From the NCBI GenBank assembly GCA_014695195.1, contig JACJNW010000035.1, forward strand, positions 124,001 to 188,000: DNA of 64,000 nt. The letters run 5' to 3'. Positions 37,071-46,963 of the stretch are shown piece after piece. This stretch comes from Cyanobacteria bacterium FACHB-DQ100. GTDB lineage: Bacteria > Cyanobacteriota > Cyanobacteriia > Leptolyngbyales > Leptolyngbyaceae. Position numbers and translations under genes: made by a program. The number at the start of each line of letters is the position of its first letter. The stretch's first letter is position 1. Under the pieces are notes generated by a model. The model was not told where the DNA came from. It made no database searches and saw only the letters and a list, made by a program, of their open reading frames with translations.

Positions 37071-38027
37071 ATGAAACCTGCCGTTAGTTTGCTGCGTGTC
37101 ACATCTTACGATCTCGTTGAACTCCGCGCAGCCCTCGAAACCCTACTCGAACCGCTCGGAGGAATCGGCGGCATCGTCAAACCCGGCGATCGTGTTCTGC
37201 TCAAACCGAATCTGCTCACAGGCGCGCGTCCTGGAAAAGAATGCGTCACCCGCCCAGAAATCGTCTACTGTGTCGCGAAAATGGTGCAGGAGGCAGGCGG
37301 AAAGCCGTTTCTTGGAGATAGCCCTGCGTTTGGGAGCGCCCTTGGAGTCGCTAAAGCCAGTGGTTACTTACCCTTAACCGCATCGCTCAACTTACCAATT
37401 GTTGAATTCAAAGGCAAACGCTACGAAACGATCGGCGAAGAGTTCAATCATTTGTTGCTGTGCAAGGAAGCGATCGAAGCCGATGTCGTGATTAACTTGC
37501 CTAAAGTAAAATCCCACGTGCAACTGACCGTAACAATGGGCGTGAAGAATCTGTTCGGCTGCGTTCCTGGCAAAATGAAAGCTTGGTGGCACATGGAAGC
37601 CGGAAAAGATCCCGATCGCTTCGGCACAATGCTGGTCGAAACGGCTCGCACGATCAACCCAGACCTCACGATTATTGATGGCATTATCGGGCATGAAGGC
37701 AATGGGCCGAGCGGCGGTGAGCCGAGAAATTTAGGTGTATTGGGGGCATCACGGAACGTGTTTGCGCTCGATCGCGCCATTGTTGACATTCTCAAAGTCG
37801 ATCCGGTGGCGGTTCCGACCCTGATCGCAAGTCAGCGCTTAGGACTCTGCTCAACGACCGACGAAATCGAGTTTCCGCACCTTTGCCCGATCGATTTACA
37901 AATCGCAGACTGGCGACTCCCTGACAAGATGATGCCGATCGATTTTGGCGCGCCTCGCGTTCTCAAATCCACCTTCAAGCATCTTTACATTCGATTCATC
38001 AAAGAACCAATGGCAGCCTATCGCTGA
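37071..38027 (+). CDS. DUF362 domain protein
   Basis: The 318-residue protein carries the DUF362 core: KPGDRVLLKPNLL near the N-terminus, VINLPKVKSHVQLTVTMGVKNLFG in the middle and DGIIGHEGNGPSGG after it. DUF362 proteins are of unproven function and are often iron-sulfur associated; this one lacks the C-terminal ferredoxin-like Cys clusters. It follows the SNF2 gene on the same strand by 74 bp. Confidence 0.85.
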   Translation: MKPAVSLLRVTSYDLVELRAALETLLEPLGGIGGIVKPGDRVLLKPNLLTGARPGKECVTRPEIVYCVAKMVQEAGGKPFLGDSPAFGSALGVAKASGYLPLTASLNLPIVEFKGKRYETIGEEFNHLLLCKEAIEADVVINLPKVKSHVQLTVTMGVKNLFGCVPGKMKAWWHMEAGKDPDRFGTMLVETARTINPDLTIIDGIIGHEGNGPSGGEPRNLGVLGASRNVFALDRAIVDILKVDPVAVPTLIASQRLGLCSTTDEIEFPHLCPIDLQIADWRLPDKMMPIDFGAPRVLKSTFKHLYIRFIKEPMAAYR

Positions 38028-38199
38028 GCCAAACCATGAGCTAAAACGCGAAGGATGAGAAAAATTTATGCGGTTCGGCCCTTGGATTACGCGCTGTAAT
38101 GGCTTAATGATCTTTTAATAACTGTTGTTGCAGCTTGTAAGGTCTAACCCTACTTCTGGGCAGATTCAGTATCGTAAAAGAACCTCATCCTTCGTTCTT

Positions 38200-38424
38200 A
38201 TGAATCCAACTCTTCTCCGTCAAGTCTGGGCAATCGTCGAAGCGACTCAAGCCCCACACCTTCTAAACCTTGATGATGCTCATCTTGTTCAGTCTCTTCT
38301 CCGGCAGTTCAGTATCCAACAACCGCTCAACTCTGAAGAAATGAAACTTATCTCAAGCTATCTCCATTCGCGAGTGAGTTTAATTCGCGACTTGGCTTCC
38401 GATCGCTTAGCCGTTCCCGCCTAA
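38200..38424 (+). CDS. small conserved-type protein, unknown function
   Basis: The 74-residue protein (MNPTLLRQVWAIVEATQ at its start) is helical with a Leu-rich middle (LVQSLLRQFSIQQPLNSEE). I do not recognise a characterised family, although short proteins of this type are common in cyanobacteria. The ATG after TTCGTTCTT is preferred; the open frame extends 75 bases upstream but that part is low in coding character. Its last 18 bases overlap the end of the convergent ribD. Confidence 0.6.
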   Translation: MNPTLLRQVWAIVEATQAPHLLNLDDAHLVQSLLRQFSIQQPLNSEEMKLISSYLHSRVSLIRDLASDRLAVPA

Positions 38425-39498
38425 ATACCCTTCGATCAATAAATCCGACTCGATCGTTTGCCACCTCACTCGCACTAACTGAATTGCGTCCGTCATCTTC
38501 TCTAAACCTAAATTCCCGATCGGCGTTGGGGCATCGCTTCCGCCAATAATTTTCGGTGCCACAAACGCCCAAATTTTTTGTACACAGCCTTGTGCGATCG
38601 CCTGAGCTGCTAATATACCCCCACATTCCCACAGCACCGTATTCAAGCCGCGATCGTACAACTGCATCATCACCGCATCAGGCGTTAACTCCTCTAAATT
38701 CACGACCTCAACACCCTGTTGGGTAAGATTCGTTTGAACAGCTTGGTCGGCGTTCAACTGAGTAAATACGATCGTCGATGCACTCTCTGTATTCCAAAGA
38801 TTCGCTTTCAGCGGCAGATTGAGAGTTCGACTCATCACGACCCGCAACGGTTGATGCTGAGAGAGTCCGTGGGTTGTCAACTGCGGATTATCGTTACGAA
38901 CCGTATTGCCGCCGATGACGATCGCGTCACACATCGTTCTGAGTTGATGAACCCGATGTCGCGATGCTTCACCTGTCACCCAACTGCTATGTCCGCTAGT
39001 TGCGGCAATCTTGCCATCCAGCGTCATTGCATATTTGAGAATGCCAAACGGACGATGCCGCAAAATTCGATGCACAAACGCCTCATTCAGCGTCTGACAA
39101 TCCGCTTCCTCAACCCCGACACTCACTTCAATCCCTGCCTGTTTCAAAGTCGCAATTCCGCTGCCTGCGACCTTTGGATTCGGATCAACCATACCAACCA
39201 CCACACGCCGAATTCCCGCTTCAACTACGGCTTCCGAGCAAGGCGGCGTTCTGCCATGATGATTACAAGGCTCGAGATTGACGTATAGCGTTGCTCCTTG
39301 CGATCTCGCTCCCGCCTGTCTCAGCGCAAACACTTCCGCATGTGGCTCTCCCGCTTTCGGATGAAACCCTTCCCCAACAATTTCTTCATCCGCCACAATA
39401 ACGCAGCCTACCATCGGATTCGGGGCTGTCCGCCCGATCGCAGTTCGCGCCAACTCCAAGCAGCGCTGCATCATCGCTCGATCAAACGCTGCCGACAT
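38407..39498 (-). CDS. ribD: bifunctional riboflavin deaminase/reductase RibD
   Basis: The 363-residue protein has an N-terminal zinc deaminase domain (HAE at residue 53, Cys78 and Cys87 in LEPCNHHGRTPPC) and a C-terminal reductase domain (KYAMTLDGKIA, VIGGNTVRNDNPQLT, ECGGILAAQAI). It carries out the second and third steps of riboflavin synthesis from the GTP-derived pyrimidine. Its ATG overlaps the stop codon of the preceding membrane-protein gene as TAATG, so the two are translationally coupled. Confidence 0.96.
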   Translation of the reverse strand: MSAAFDRAMMQRCLELARTAIGRTAPNPMVGCVIVADEEIVGEGFHPKAGEPHAEVFALRQAGARSQGATLYVNLEPCNHHGRTPPCSEAVVEAGIRRVVVGMVDPNPKVAGSGIATLKQAGIEVSVGVEEADCQTLNEAFVHRILRHRPFGILKYAMTLDGKIAATSGHSSWVTGEASRHRVHQLRTMCDAIVIGGNTVRNDNPQLTTHGLSQHQPLRVVMSRTLNLPLKANLWNTESASTIVFTQLNADQAVQTNLTQQGVEVVNLEELTPDAVMMQLYDRGLNTVLWECGGILAAQAIAQGCVQKIWAFVAPKIIGGSDAPTPIGNLGLEKMTDAIQLVRVRWQTIESDLLIEGYLGGNG

Positions 39499-39998
39499 TA
39501 GTACAGACTGCTAGAAGTCGAGTAATGGCTCAAAATCTCCTGTCCCCACCGTACCAACCGCTCTGAGCCTTCGATCATCAGCAAGTACTGACCCCGATCG
39601 AGATGGTGACGATAAATACTGGCAGTCGTCCCCTCTCCGAACAAGCCAAACAGCGCTCCAATCACTGCCCCTAAAAAGCCACTGACGATCGACAACGCCG
39701 GAATTAATAAAGGATTTTGCAGCTCTGGAATGCTCAACCAGCCCATGTGACCCGCAACGACGAATAGCAGTCCTGTGATCGCGCCGATCGTTCCAAGGGT
39801 CACACTCAGAAGCCGTGCTTTGCGAACGGCAAGCTGCATCGGCTTCATCAGTCCGACGCTTTCGGGATTACTGTAACCTGTACCGACGATCGCAAGGTGT
39901 TCAGGGGAAATGCCGTGATAATGGAGCAGGCGGTAGGCTTGAAAAACAGAAGCTTCGTCCGGGAAAACCATCACGGCAAGGAAAGATTGACGACGCAT
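39498..39998 (-). CDS. glycine-zipper membrane protein, unknown function
   Basis: The protein has a soluble N-terminal alpha-beta part (FLAVMVFPDEASVFQAYRLLHYHGI) resembling ferredoxin-fold general-stress domains. Two hydrophobic segments rich in small residues follow (TLGTIGAITGLLFVVAG and VSGFLGAVIGALFGLFGEG). I start at the ATG before RRQSFLAVMVF (166 residues); a GTG 36 bases upstream is an alternative and neither has a strong ribosome site. Coupling to ribD by TAATG is clear, but no functional link to flavin synthesis is visible in the protein. Confidence 0.65.
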   Translation of the reverse strand: MRRQSFLAVMVFPDEASVFQAYRLLHYHGISPEHLAIVGTGYSNPESVGLMKPMQLAVRKARLLSVTLGTIGAITGLLFVVAGHMGWLSIPELQNPLLIPALSIVSGFLGAVIGALFGLFGEGTTASIYRHHLDRGQYLLMIEGSERLVRWGQEILSHYSTSSSLY

Positions 39999-40272
39999 CA
40001 AGCCATTTTTGCGGAGGAACCGTGTAACTGACACAGGAGTAGCTCAGGAATAGCAATTTATCCCTGAATTCTAAACCCTCTCGCTTGATTTACCTATGCA
40101 CCGAAGGAGGAATTTAATTATTGTTTTTATCAGTTTTATAACAACTTTGTTACAAGAAGATTAGCTCTAGATCAGTCACAGGTTTACAGGATTGGATAGA
40201 GAAGCTTGAGAGAGAAGCTTGTCCCACTTTATATCTCTATATCTCTCCCTACTCTTACAGCGAATGCGAGGT

Positions 40273-43200
40273 TTAGTTGCGATCGTGCCCTTGGCTGGTT
40301 CCTCCCAGCGCTGCCACGATGACTTCTGCTTCGCCGCTAATGCGCCACAGTGTCCGACTAGCTTCCTTGCTAACCAACTCATATTCGCCTCGAAACGACT
40401 CAATCAACGCGGGAATCGCAGATTTTGCATCTGGCCCGATACAACCGAGGGCATAAGCTGCCACCCATCGAACTTGCCAATTTTCATCCTTAAGCGCAGC
40501 AATCAAGGCGGGGATTGCTGGCTTTGCTGCGGCGTTAAAACTCGCTAAAACCCAAGCGGCGCTGCTCCGAACATGAGCCACTTTCGAGTCTAGAGCGCTA
40601 ATCAAAGCTGGAAGTGAGCTAATACCGAGCTTACCCAGCGTTGCAATCGCTTCTCCGCTGACTCGTCGATCCTCGTCGCGTAAGCGTTCTACTAAAGCGG
40701 GAATTGCAGTTCGCGCTTCGGGACCGATGTTCCCGATCGTCCGTGCCACTTCCCGCCGGATGCACCAATCACGATCCTGAAACTCTCGAATTAGCGCAGG
40801 CAACACATTTTTCGATGCCGTACCCAGTTCCCCAAGCTCTCGGATCGCTTCAATCCGCGCGATCGTCTCTCCGGTTGAAAGCATTGGCGTTAAGCGTCTC
40901 AGTCGTTGCTCGATCTGAGATTTACGCAACACCTCCGCGCTCAGCCCGACTCGCTGCCCCAGTTCTTCGAGAACAAAATCCGGCACATCAATCTCGGTAC
41001 TCCGCGTTAAGCAGCAATCCCGCATCGCCAGCAAGAATCCTTGAATCGTGTCCGGCGCACCCGGCATGGTATCTGCCTGCATCAACCAGGTACTCCAAGC
41101 CGTGCGATCGTCCTGATACTGTTCTACTAAATGCAGCGCGGCTAAACACTCGGCTAGCGGGTCAAGAGAAAATGTGATTTGATCTTGGGCAGGGCCGATC
41201 GCATGGACAATTCGCAATCGTTTTTCCAGGTGCCTGAGCCTTGCTTTTACGGTCTCTTCGTCTGCCTCAGTTTGAGCTTGCAGCGCATCCAGAATTGCTT
41301 CGCGTTTCGCTGGAGCCGGACGATAAAAATGCTTCAGGCATTCCCAAGCAATAATTTTTGTGTCTTCATGCACCGTGAGATTATCTGGCTCATCTTCTGC
41401 TGCATCGCGATTCAGCTCGTTGAGATAACTCAGCATCAAGTCCGGAATATTATCCGGCAGAACGCCCTCACTGCCCTCTTTTTTCGCGATCATCTGCTCT
41501 GCGTAAAGCTTTGCCAGTAGAACGGTGATATTGCGCTGTCCTACCATTCTCGATAGTTGACTACACGCATCAAAGTATTCGGCATCTGTGAATAATTCCC
41601 GCTTGTGGCGTTGATTCAAATACGCTTCCAGAAATGAAGACAAGCGATTTCCTTCGATCCGTAGGGGCTTCACGGTTGTTTTGGGAACCTCGTCTAAGGT
41701 TTCTTCAACCCGCGAGGTGACGACCAAAGCGTTGGCTGGAAAGTCAGGATGTCCGGGGCGGATTTGCTGGCGTGTTTCTTCGCTCAGTTCAGACAGTCGA
41801 TCGACAATCACCAAAATTCGTCGCTGTCTCAGCAATTTCTCTAAAAACTCATCGCAGAGTGGATCGGCGGCATCAATCAAGGCTTGCAGTTGTCCCCGAA
41901 TTGCCTCACGGAACGGACTCTTCTCTTCGGGTAGCTTGAAATCTAGTTCCTGCTCGATCAGAACAGGCAGCATTCGATGCCGGCTTAGGCGCTCATCCGG
42001 ATCGTCTGACATTGCCCATTTTGCCAAGTGACAGGCGAGGCTCGTTTTTCCGACTCCACCCTCGCCCCAGATCAATAAACACTGCCGCCCGTCCCAAAAC
42101 GTTGTGTGTAAATCATGGCTGCTCAGTTCTGCGATCGCGTTGCCGTCCATCACCACCGGAATTGGAATATACACCTTGCGATCGCTGACCGTGCTTTTGT
42201 GAGCAAATGCCTCCCGTGCAACGTTAATCTGCTGCTTCACCCACGCATCTAACACTCGCGGGTGATAATGCAGCCAACCAATAAACAACACGAACCGCAA
42301 TGGAATTTTAATACTGCCGCCTAAAGGACTCGCAATCTCAAAATCTGTGTAAGGTTGTAGTGCATTATTTAGTTTAAGTAACCATAAGGGACGAACGAGT
42401 AATACAGTGAGCCACAGCGAGGGCATCGATAACAGATAAAGCGCGATCAATGCGGCTGCGGGATTCGCCTGTGACCACTCAAACACCCGCTCGAATAGCC
42501 GCGAATCCTTTTCGTTCTTAAGAACGTTGAGCGATCGACGCACAGTAGCGGTAACTTCTTCGTTAAACTGAGCTTGCGGGTTTTCCAGAATAGGCAATGC
42601 TGTTTCGAGAGTGCTGTAAGCCGCAACTAGCTCGGAAGCAGATAGCTTTGCTGCTTTATCCTGCAATACCCCTGCCAATCGTCCCACGGATACTGCGGCG
42701 TTGATCCGCACTCCTGAATCCTCATCTTTGAGTGCATTAACTAACTTTGGCAGCGTCGATCGTGCATTCGTTCCGATCCGCCCCAGGGCAGTTGCCGCAC
42801 TAGAGCGGACATCTTTATCCAGATCTTTGAGCAGATAAGTCAGTTCCGGAACCGCTGCGCTTGCCGCTGCGCCAATTCGCCCTAATGCTAGTGCTGCAAA
42901 CAATCGAGTTTTGCGATCGGGGTGCTGCAAAGTGCTTCTCAGTTGCGGAACGGCTGCACCTGCCTCTCCTGCAAACGCCCCTAAAGTCGATGCAGTAGTC
43001 ATCCGAATTTCTGCATCTGGGTCGGCTAGCAACTGCGCCAAGATGGGCACTGCCGATTTGGCATCTGCGCCTAGCTTACTGAGGGCAACGATCGCCGCTA
43101 GTCGCATGTCTCTTTCCGGTGCATTCAGCGCATCGGTGAGCGCAGGAATTGCTGGTTTAGCATCGGCTCCAATCTCTGCGATCACGTTAATCGCTTTAAT

Positions 43201-43719
43201 CCGAACAGTGCGATTTGGATCTTCGAGTGCGGCAGTTAAATCTGGGACGGCTTCCTTTGCTGCACTGCCAAACTTGCCAATGGCTTGTGTCGCACCGATA
43301 CGAATGTCGGCATCTTTGTCTTTAAGTGCAATCATCAAGGCTGGAATCGCGCTTTTTTCGGGATTTTCTAATTTTGAAAGCGCAGCTAAAGCGGCAAGCC
43401 GAATTTCTTTAGATGAACTACCGATCGCCTCGATGAAGACTGGAGTTGCAGCTTTGGCGTTCAGTTCACCCAACCTGGCAATTGCAAACAAGCGCGATCG
43501 TTGCGGTTCTTTCTCGTTTTGAGCAAGGGCGATCAGGGCTGAGATCGTGGGCTTGCCGCGCTTTTTGAGATCTGCGGCGGATTGTTCTGTCGTTACCAGC
43601 TTGCGGATTTCTGCGGGCGTCGTTTGTGCTGAGCCTGAACTTGAGGCGAGTGTTAGCGCCAGACATAACAGCGTTGCTTGACTCGCTAATGTGAAAATCT
43701 TGGGGGTGTGCGCTGCCAT
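40273..43719 (-). CDS. HEAT-repeat / transmembrane / NACHT-type NTPase / HEAT-repeat protein
   Basis: The 1148-residue product starts at an ATG with a signal-like N-terminus (LLCLALTLASSSGSAQ); a TTG 15 bases upstream is less likely. Numbered from that TTG, ~45-390 are about nine HEAT/PBS-lyase-type repeats (IPALxxALKDxDxxVRxxAA), ~425-465 are strongly hydrophobic, GEGGVGKTS (557-565) is the P-loop with LVIVD (641-645) as Walker B, and ~960-1150 are five more HEAT repeats. This looks like a membrane-spanning STAND-type receptor with repeat sensors on both sides. The domain order is unusual. Topology is inferred from hydrophobicity by eye. No adjacent partner gene is evident. Confidence 0.85.
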   Translation of the reverse strand: MAAHTPKIFTLASQATLLCLALTLASSSGSAQTTPAEIRKLVTTEQSAADLKKRGKPTISALIALAQNEKEPQRSRLFAIARLGELNAKAATPVFIEAIGSSSKEIRLAALAALSKLENPEKSAIPALMIALKDKDADIRIGATQAIGKFGSAAKEAVPDLTAALEDPNRTVRIKAINVIAEIGADAKPAIPALTDALNAPERDMRLAAIVALSKLGADAKSAVPILAQLLADPDAEIRMTTASTLGAFAGEAGAAVPQLRSTLQHPDRKTRLFAALALGRIGAAASAAVPELTYLLKDLDKDVRSSAATALGRIGTNARSTLPKLVNALKDEDSGVRINAAVSVGRLAGVLQDKAAKLSASELVAAYSTLETALPILENPQAQFNEEVTATVRRSLNVLKNEKDSRLFERVFEWSQANPAAALIALYLLSMPSLWLTVLLVRPLWLLKLNNALQPYTDFEIASPLGGSIKIPLRFVLFIGWLHYHPRVLDAWVKQQINVAREAFAHKSTVSDRKVYIPIPVVMDGNAIAELSSHDLHTTFWDGRQCLLIWGEGGVGKTSLACHLAKWAMSDDPDERLSRHRMLPVLIEQELDFKLPEEKSPFREAIRGQLQALIDAADPLCDEFLEKLLRQRRILVIVDRLSELSEETRQQIRPGHPDFPANALVVTSRVEETLDEVPKTTVKPLRIEGNRLSSFLEAYLNQRHKRELFTDAEYFDACSQLSRMVGQRNITVLLAKLYAEQMIAKKEGSEGVLPDNIPDLMLSYLNELNRDAAEDEPDNLTVHEDTKIIAWECLKHFYRPAPAKREAILDALQAQTEADEETVKARLRHLEKRLRIVHAIGPAQDQITFSLDPLAECLAALHLVEQYQDDRTAWSTWLMQADTMPGAPDTIQGFLLAMRDCCLTRSTEIDVPDFVLEELGQRVGLSAEVLRKSQIEQRLRRLTPMLSTGETIARIEAIRELGELGTASKNVLPALIREFQDRDWCIRREVARTIGNIGPEARTAIPALVERLRDEDRRVSGEAIATLGKLGISSLPALISALDSKVAHVRSSAAWVLASFNAAAKPAIPALIAALKDENWQVRWVAAYALGCIGPDAKSAIPALIESFRGEYELVSKEASRTLWRISGEAEVIVAALGGTSQGHDRN

Positions 43720-44140
43720 AGAAAAAGCCTGCAAACGAGATCCATCGTATGCAGGGCTACAACTCGGATTTGGATGCGGATGAATTTGACGGTGAGAAGA
43801 TCCGTAAAATTCCTAGTCTTCAAACACGATGCAACCCTGACTCCGTAATAGTTCCCAGAGCGATCGACTAAATAACGCGATCTTCCAGGCAAAAGCAGCG
43901 CTCTAACTGGTTCGATCAAACTTCCTTCTGCTAAGTATTTATTCTTAGGGCAAGATGAGAGCAAAAATCAGTGATTAAACTCAATGAGCGTCATAGATTA
44001 ATTTGTTGTTTAAACTTTCTTTAATTACTATTCACCATTTCTAATCTTTTCCCTATACTGACTTTCATAAGAGCGGTTAGTTAAGCCGCACCGAAAAAGT
44101 TTTCGCATTTTCAATAAACCTTATCTTTAGGAGTAAAGTG
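43720..44140. other. 421-bp divergent spacer upstream of the small membrane protein gene
   Basis: The plus-strand half holds a good promoter (44031-44059) and a ribosome site at 44129-44133. The other half presumably carries the promoter of the HEAT/NACHT gene. No coding sequence or RNA gene is recognised. Confidence 0.5.
44031..44059 (+). promoter_or_regulatory. candidate promoter of the small membrane protein gene
   Basis: TTCACC and TATACT are separated by exactly 17 bp and lie about 80 bp before the start codon. Confidence 0.45.
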
Positions 44141-44515
44141 ATGACCCTGGCAAACAGTCAAAGCCTGGAAAATTCTCATATCTTGTTTACCTTGAAAAGC
44201 TTCTTAATCTGGGTCTTTACACTGACTGTCTGCATGATTGTGATTGGTTTTCCGGTGTTTGTTTTAGTCGTTTCAGTAAGTGCTGTCGCCGCATTTGCAT
44301 TGAATGCAATTCTGCCTTTTAGCTCGATTCTGTTTGTATCGGCGCTCGTGATTGGCGTTCATGCTTTTGGGATTATGTTTGCGGCAGCATGGTTGACGGC
44401 AAAAGGCATTCATCCTCAAGAAGTTGAGTTTCTGCGCTGGTTGAATGGTAAAGAAAACCCGTTGCATACTTCGGTGTATGCGTCTTGCCCCTTAACTTGT
44501 GAACTCAGCGAATAA
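44141..44515 (+). CDS. small two- to three-helix membrane protein, unknown function
   Basis: The 124-residue protein has a polar N-terminus and three hydrophobic stretches (FLIWVFTLTVCMIVIGFPVF, a second ending in ALNAILPF, and LFVSALVIGVHAFGIMFAAAW), and a soluble tail with two Cys (SCPLTCELSE). AGGAG seven bases upstream fixes the ATG; a GTG sits directly before it. It has its own promoter and terminator and stands alone. I do not recognise the family. Confidence 0.7.
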   Translation: MTLANSQSLENSHILFTLKSFLIWVFTLTVCMIVIGFPVFVLVVSVSAVAAFALNAILPFSSILFVSALVIGVHAFGIMFAAAWLTAKGIHPQEVEFLRWLNGKENPLHTSVYASCPLTCELSE

Positions 44516-44553
44516 GCTTCGCATCAATATCATTCGGTGAACTGGTCTGACAC

Positions 44554-44577
44554 GCCCGACTTTGGTCGGGCTTTTTT
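44554..44577 (+). terminator. intrinsic terminator of the small membrane protein gene
   Basis: GCCCGAC (44554-44560) pairs with GTCGGGC (44565-44571) around a TTTG loop and is followed by six T. Confidence 0.9.
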
Positions 44578-44733
44578 ATGAGTGTTTACTTTACGCTTCT
44601 TTATATGTTTTAATCGCAGTTCCCGAATTATGATGAGTGGACGATCGACTCCGGATTCTTAAGTCTTATCTCTTTAAGCCCTATCTAAGTCGAATGCCGC
44701 TAAGTAAAGTTTTGCTGAGTTGAGTGAGTTCCC

Positions 44734-45861
44734 ATGCTAAAGTTACCGATTCCGATCTGTGTGATTGTGGGAACGCGCCCCGAAGCAATCAAGATGGCTC
44801 CGGTAATTCAAGCGTTTGGGCGATCGCCTGTGTTTGATACGCAGGTCGTTCTGACGGGTCAGCATCGCGAGATGGTGGATCAGGTGATGCAATTGTTCGA
44901 TTTGTCTGCACAGCACGATCTGGCGATCATGCAGCCAAAGCAAACGCTGACAGATATTACCTGTTGGGCACTGCGGGGATTAGAAGAGTTATTTCAAAAG
45001 CTTCAGCCGCGAATGGTTTTAGTGCAGGGAGATACGACGACCGCATTTGCGGCAGCACTGGCAGCGTTTTATCAAAAAATCCCGATCGCTCACGTTGAAG
45101 CAGGATTGCGAACGGAGAATATTTTTAATCCATATCCGGAAGAGGCAAATCGACGATTAGTTTCGCAAATCGCTCAGCTTCATTTTGCACCAACCTCGCT
45201 TTCCGTGGAAAATTTACAGCGATCGGGGGTGTTGGGTGAGATTCATCAAACCGGAAATACGGTGATCGACGCGCTGTTAACGGTTGCCGATCGACATCCT
45301 CCTTGCGAGATTCCGGGGTTGGATTGGTCGAAGTACCGCACGATTTTGGCAACGGTGCATCGTCGTGAAAACTGGGGACAACCGCTCGAAGATATTGCTC
45401 AAGGGTTTCTCAAAGTTCTAACTCAGTTTGAAGATACGGCGCTGCTGCTGCCGTTGCACCGCAATCCGACTGTTCGAGAACCGTTAACCGCAATTCTCGG
45501 TGATCACCCACGAGTGTTTTTAACGGAGCCGCTTGACTATACAGACCTGGTCGGCGCGATGCAGCGATGTTATTTATTGCTCACGGATTCGGGTGGAATT
45601 CAAGAAGAAGCACCGAGTTTAGGTAAGCCTGTTTTGGTGCTGCGGGAGACAACCGAGCGACCAGAGGCAATCATGGCGGGGACTGCTAAGTTGATTGGAA
45701 CAAACGCGGACAATATTTTGAAAGAAGCGGGTGAACTGTTGAGTAGTTCGATCGCTTATCAAACGATGGCAAATGCTGTCAGCCCGTTCGGAGATGGTTT
45801 GGCTTCTGAAAGAATTGTTCAGATTGTAGAACGGTACTTGTCAGGAGCGACTGAAGCTTAG
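44734..45861 (+). CDS. wecB: UDP-N-acetylglucosamine 2-epimerase (non-hydrolysing)
   Basis: The 375-residue protein begins with the family start IPICVIVGTRPEAIKMAPVI and contains VLVQGDTTTAFAAALAAFY, HVEAGLRTENIFNPYPEEANRR and LLTDSGGIQEEAPSLGKPVLVLRETTERPE, all conserved in the non-hydrolysing epimerases. It interconverts UDP-GlcNAc and UDP-ManNAc for surface polysaccharide. It is a lone gene; its last four bases overlap the end of the convergent ABC-transporter gene. Confidence 0.95.
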   Translation: MLKLPIPICVIVGTRPEAIKMAPVIQAFGRSPVFDTQVVLTGQHREMVDQVMQLFDLSAQHDLAIMQPKQTLTDITCWALRGLEELFQKLQPRMVLVQGDTTTAFAAALAAFYQKIPIAHVEAGLRTENIFNPYPEEANRRLVSQIAQLHFAPTSLSVENLQRSGVLGEIHQTGNTVIDALLTVADRHPPCEIPGLDWSKYRTILATVHRRENWGQPLEDIAQGFLKVLTQFEDTALLLPLHRNPTVREPLTAILGDHPRVFLTEPLDYTDLVGAMQRCYLLLTDSGGIQEEAPSLGKPVLVLRETTERPEAIMAGTAKLIGTNADNILKEAGELLSSSIAYQTMANAVSPFGDGLASERIVQIVERYLSGATEA

Positions 45862-46838
45862 CTACTTGCCTGAATTCCCCGCGCTCTTATCTGATTCACA
45901 AAAAATTCTTCAAGCGAAGGACGCGCCAGATCGATTGAAATCAATTGCCCATTCATCAAGCGCAAGCTGCCTAAGAAATCTTGAGGTTCGCCCTGAAGAT
46001 GTCCTGTCCATAGTCCATCTTGAAGTTCCAAATCTGGAATCCATTGATGCAGCATTTCTGGTTTTCCGCCTTTGACCGAAACGTGATACTGCTCAGCCGT
46101 TCCAAGAAGCTCTTGCATCGAGCCGATCGCAATCAGTTCGCCTTTTGCCAGCAGCGCCACGCGATCGCAAATCTTCTCCACATCCGACAGCACATGGCTG
46201 TTAAAGAAAATTGTTTTGCCCTGTGATTTAAGCGACAAAATAATCTCACGCATTTGGTAACGTCCCAGCGGATCGAGTCCTGACATCGGCTCGTCCAGAA
46301 ACACCAAATCTGGATTGTTGATCAACGCTTGCGCCATTCCAATGCGTTGCAGCATTCCTTTTGAGTATTGCCGCAATTGTTTTTTCTTCGCAGCAGACTG
46401 AGCTAAACCGACAAGATCGAGCAGTTCAGGAATTCGTTTGCGCTGTTGCGATCGCTCAATTCCAAATAAATCTCCAGCGAAATTCAGCACCTCCCAGCCT
46501 GTGAGATAGTCATAAAAATAGGGATTTTCGGGGAGATAGCCGATGCGTTGCTTCACGGTGCGATCGCCAAGAGAAGCGCCTAACACAGTGGCCCGCCCTG
46601 ATGAGGGACGCACAATTCCCAATAGCGTTTTGAGCAAGGTTGTTTTTCCGGCTCCATTCTGTCCGAGCAACCCAAATGTTTCACCCTCGTATACGGTGAG
46701 ACTGACGGAGTTCAGAGAAGGCACCTTCTTATTCATCCAGAACCCAGTGCGGTAGATTTTACCGAGTTCGTAGGTTTGAAGCGCGATCAAACGTTCAATG
46801 ACCGGAAGTTGAAGGCGAGTTGCAACAGCAGAATCCAT
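45858..46838 (-). CDS. ABC transporter ATP-binding protein
   Basis: The 326-residue protein has Walker A GQNGAGKTT (59-67), the Q-loop region YLPENPYFYDYLTG, signature YSKGMLQRIG, and LDEPMSGLDPLGR with Walker B, then a C-terminal ~90-residue domain found in CcmA/NatA-type ATPases. The PENPYFYDYLT Q-loop places it among exporters of the ABC-2 type. No permease is encoded beside it, so the partner must lie elsewhere. A GGAG ribosome site precedes the ATG. Confidence 0.9.
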   Translation of the reverse strand: MDSAVATRLQLPVIERLIALQTYELGKIYRTGFWMNKKVPSLNSVSLTVYEGETFGLLGQNGAGKTTLLKTLLGIVRPSSGRATVLGASLGDRTVKQRIGYLPENPYFYDYLTGWEVLNFAGDLFGIERSQQRKRIPELLDLVGLAQSAAKKKQLRQYSKGMLQRIGMAQALINNPDLVFLDEPMSGLDPLGRYQMREIILSLKSQGKTIFFNSHVLSDVEKICDRVALLAKGELIAIGSMQELLGTAEQYHVSVKGGKPEMLHQWIPDLELQDGLWTGHLQGEPQDFLGSLRLMNGQLISIDLARPSLEEFFVNQIRARGIQASS

Positions 46839-46963
46839 AGGTACTCCAAGCTCTACTGAGTAGCCATTTAATCACCTCCTATCATTCCCGCCGCAGTAAT
46901 CTTTGCGATCGTCCCTCCGCGAAATTTTGTAAACTTTGGTTAGAAGCGTATCTTTCCTCGTTT

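Noticed and set aside
38719-39288. Open frame of 189 codons on the plus strand
   Set aside because: It is antisense to ribD, whose catalytic motifs are intact in the other strand.
40190-40225. Directly repeated AGAGAAGCTTG words
   Set aside because: Too short and simple to call a repeat element; no function suggested.
42911-43522. Open frame of 203 codons on the plus strand
   Set aside because: It mirrors the HEAT repeats of the minus-strand gene; its Ala/Ser repeat pattern is a by-product of the repeat codons.
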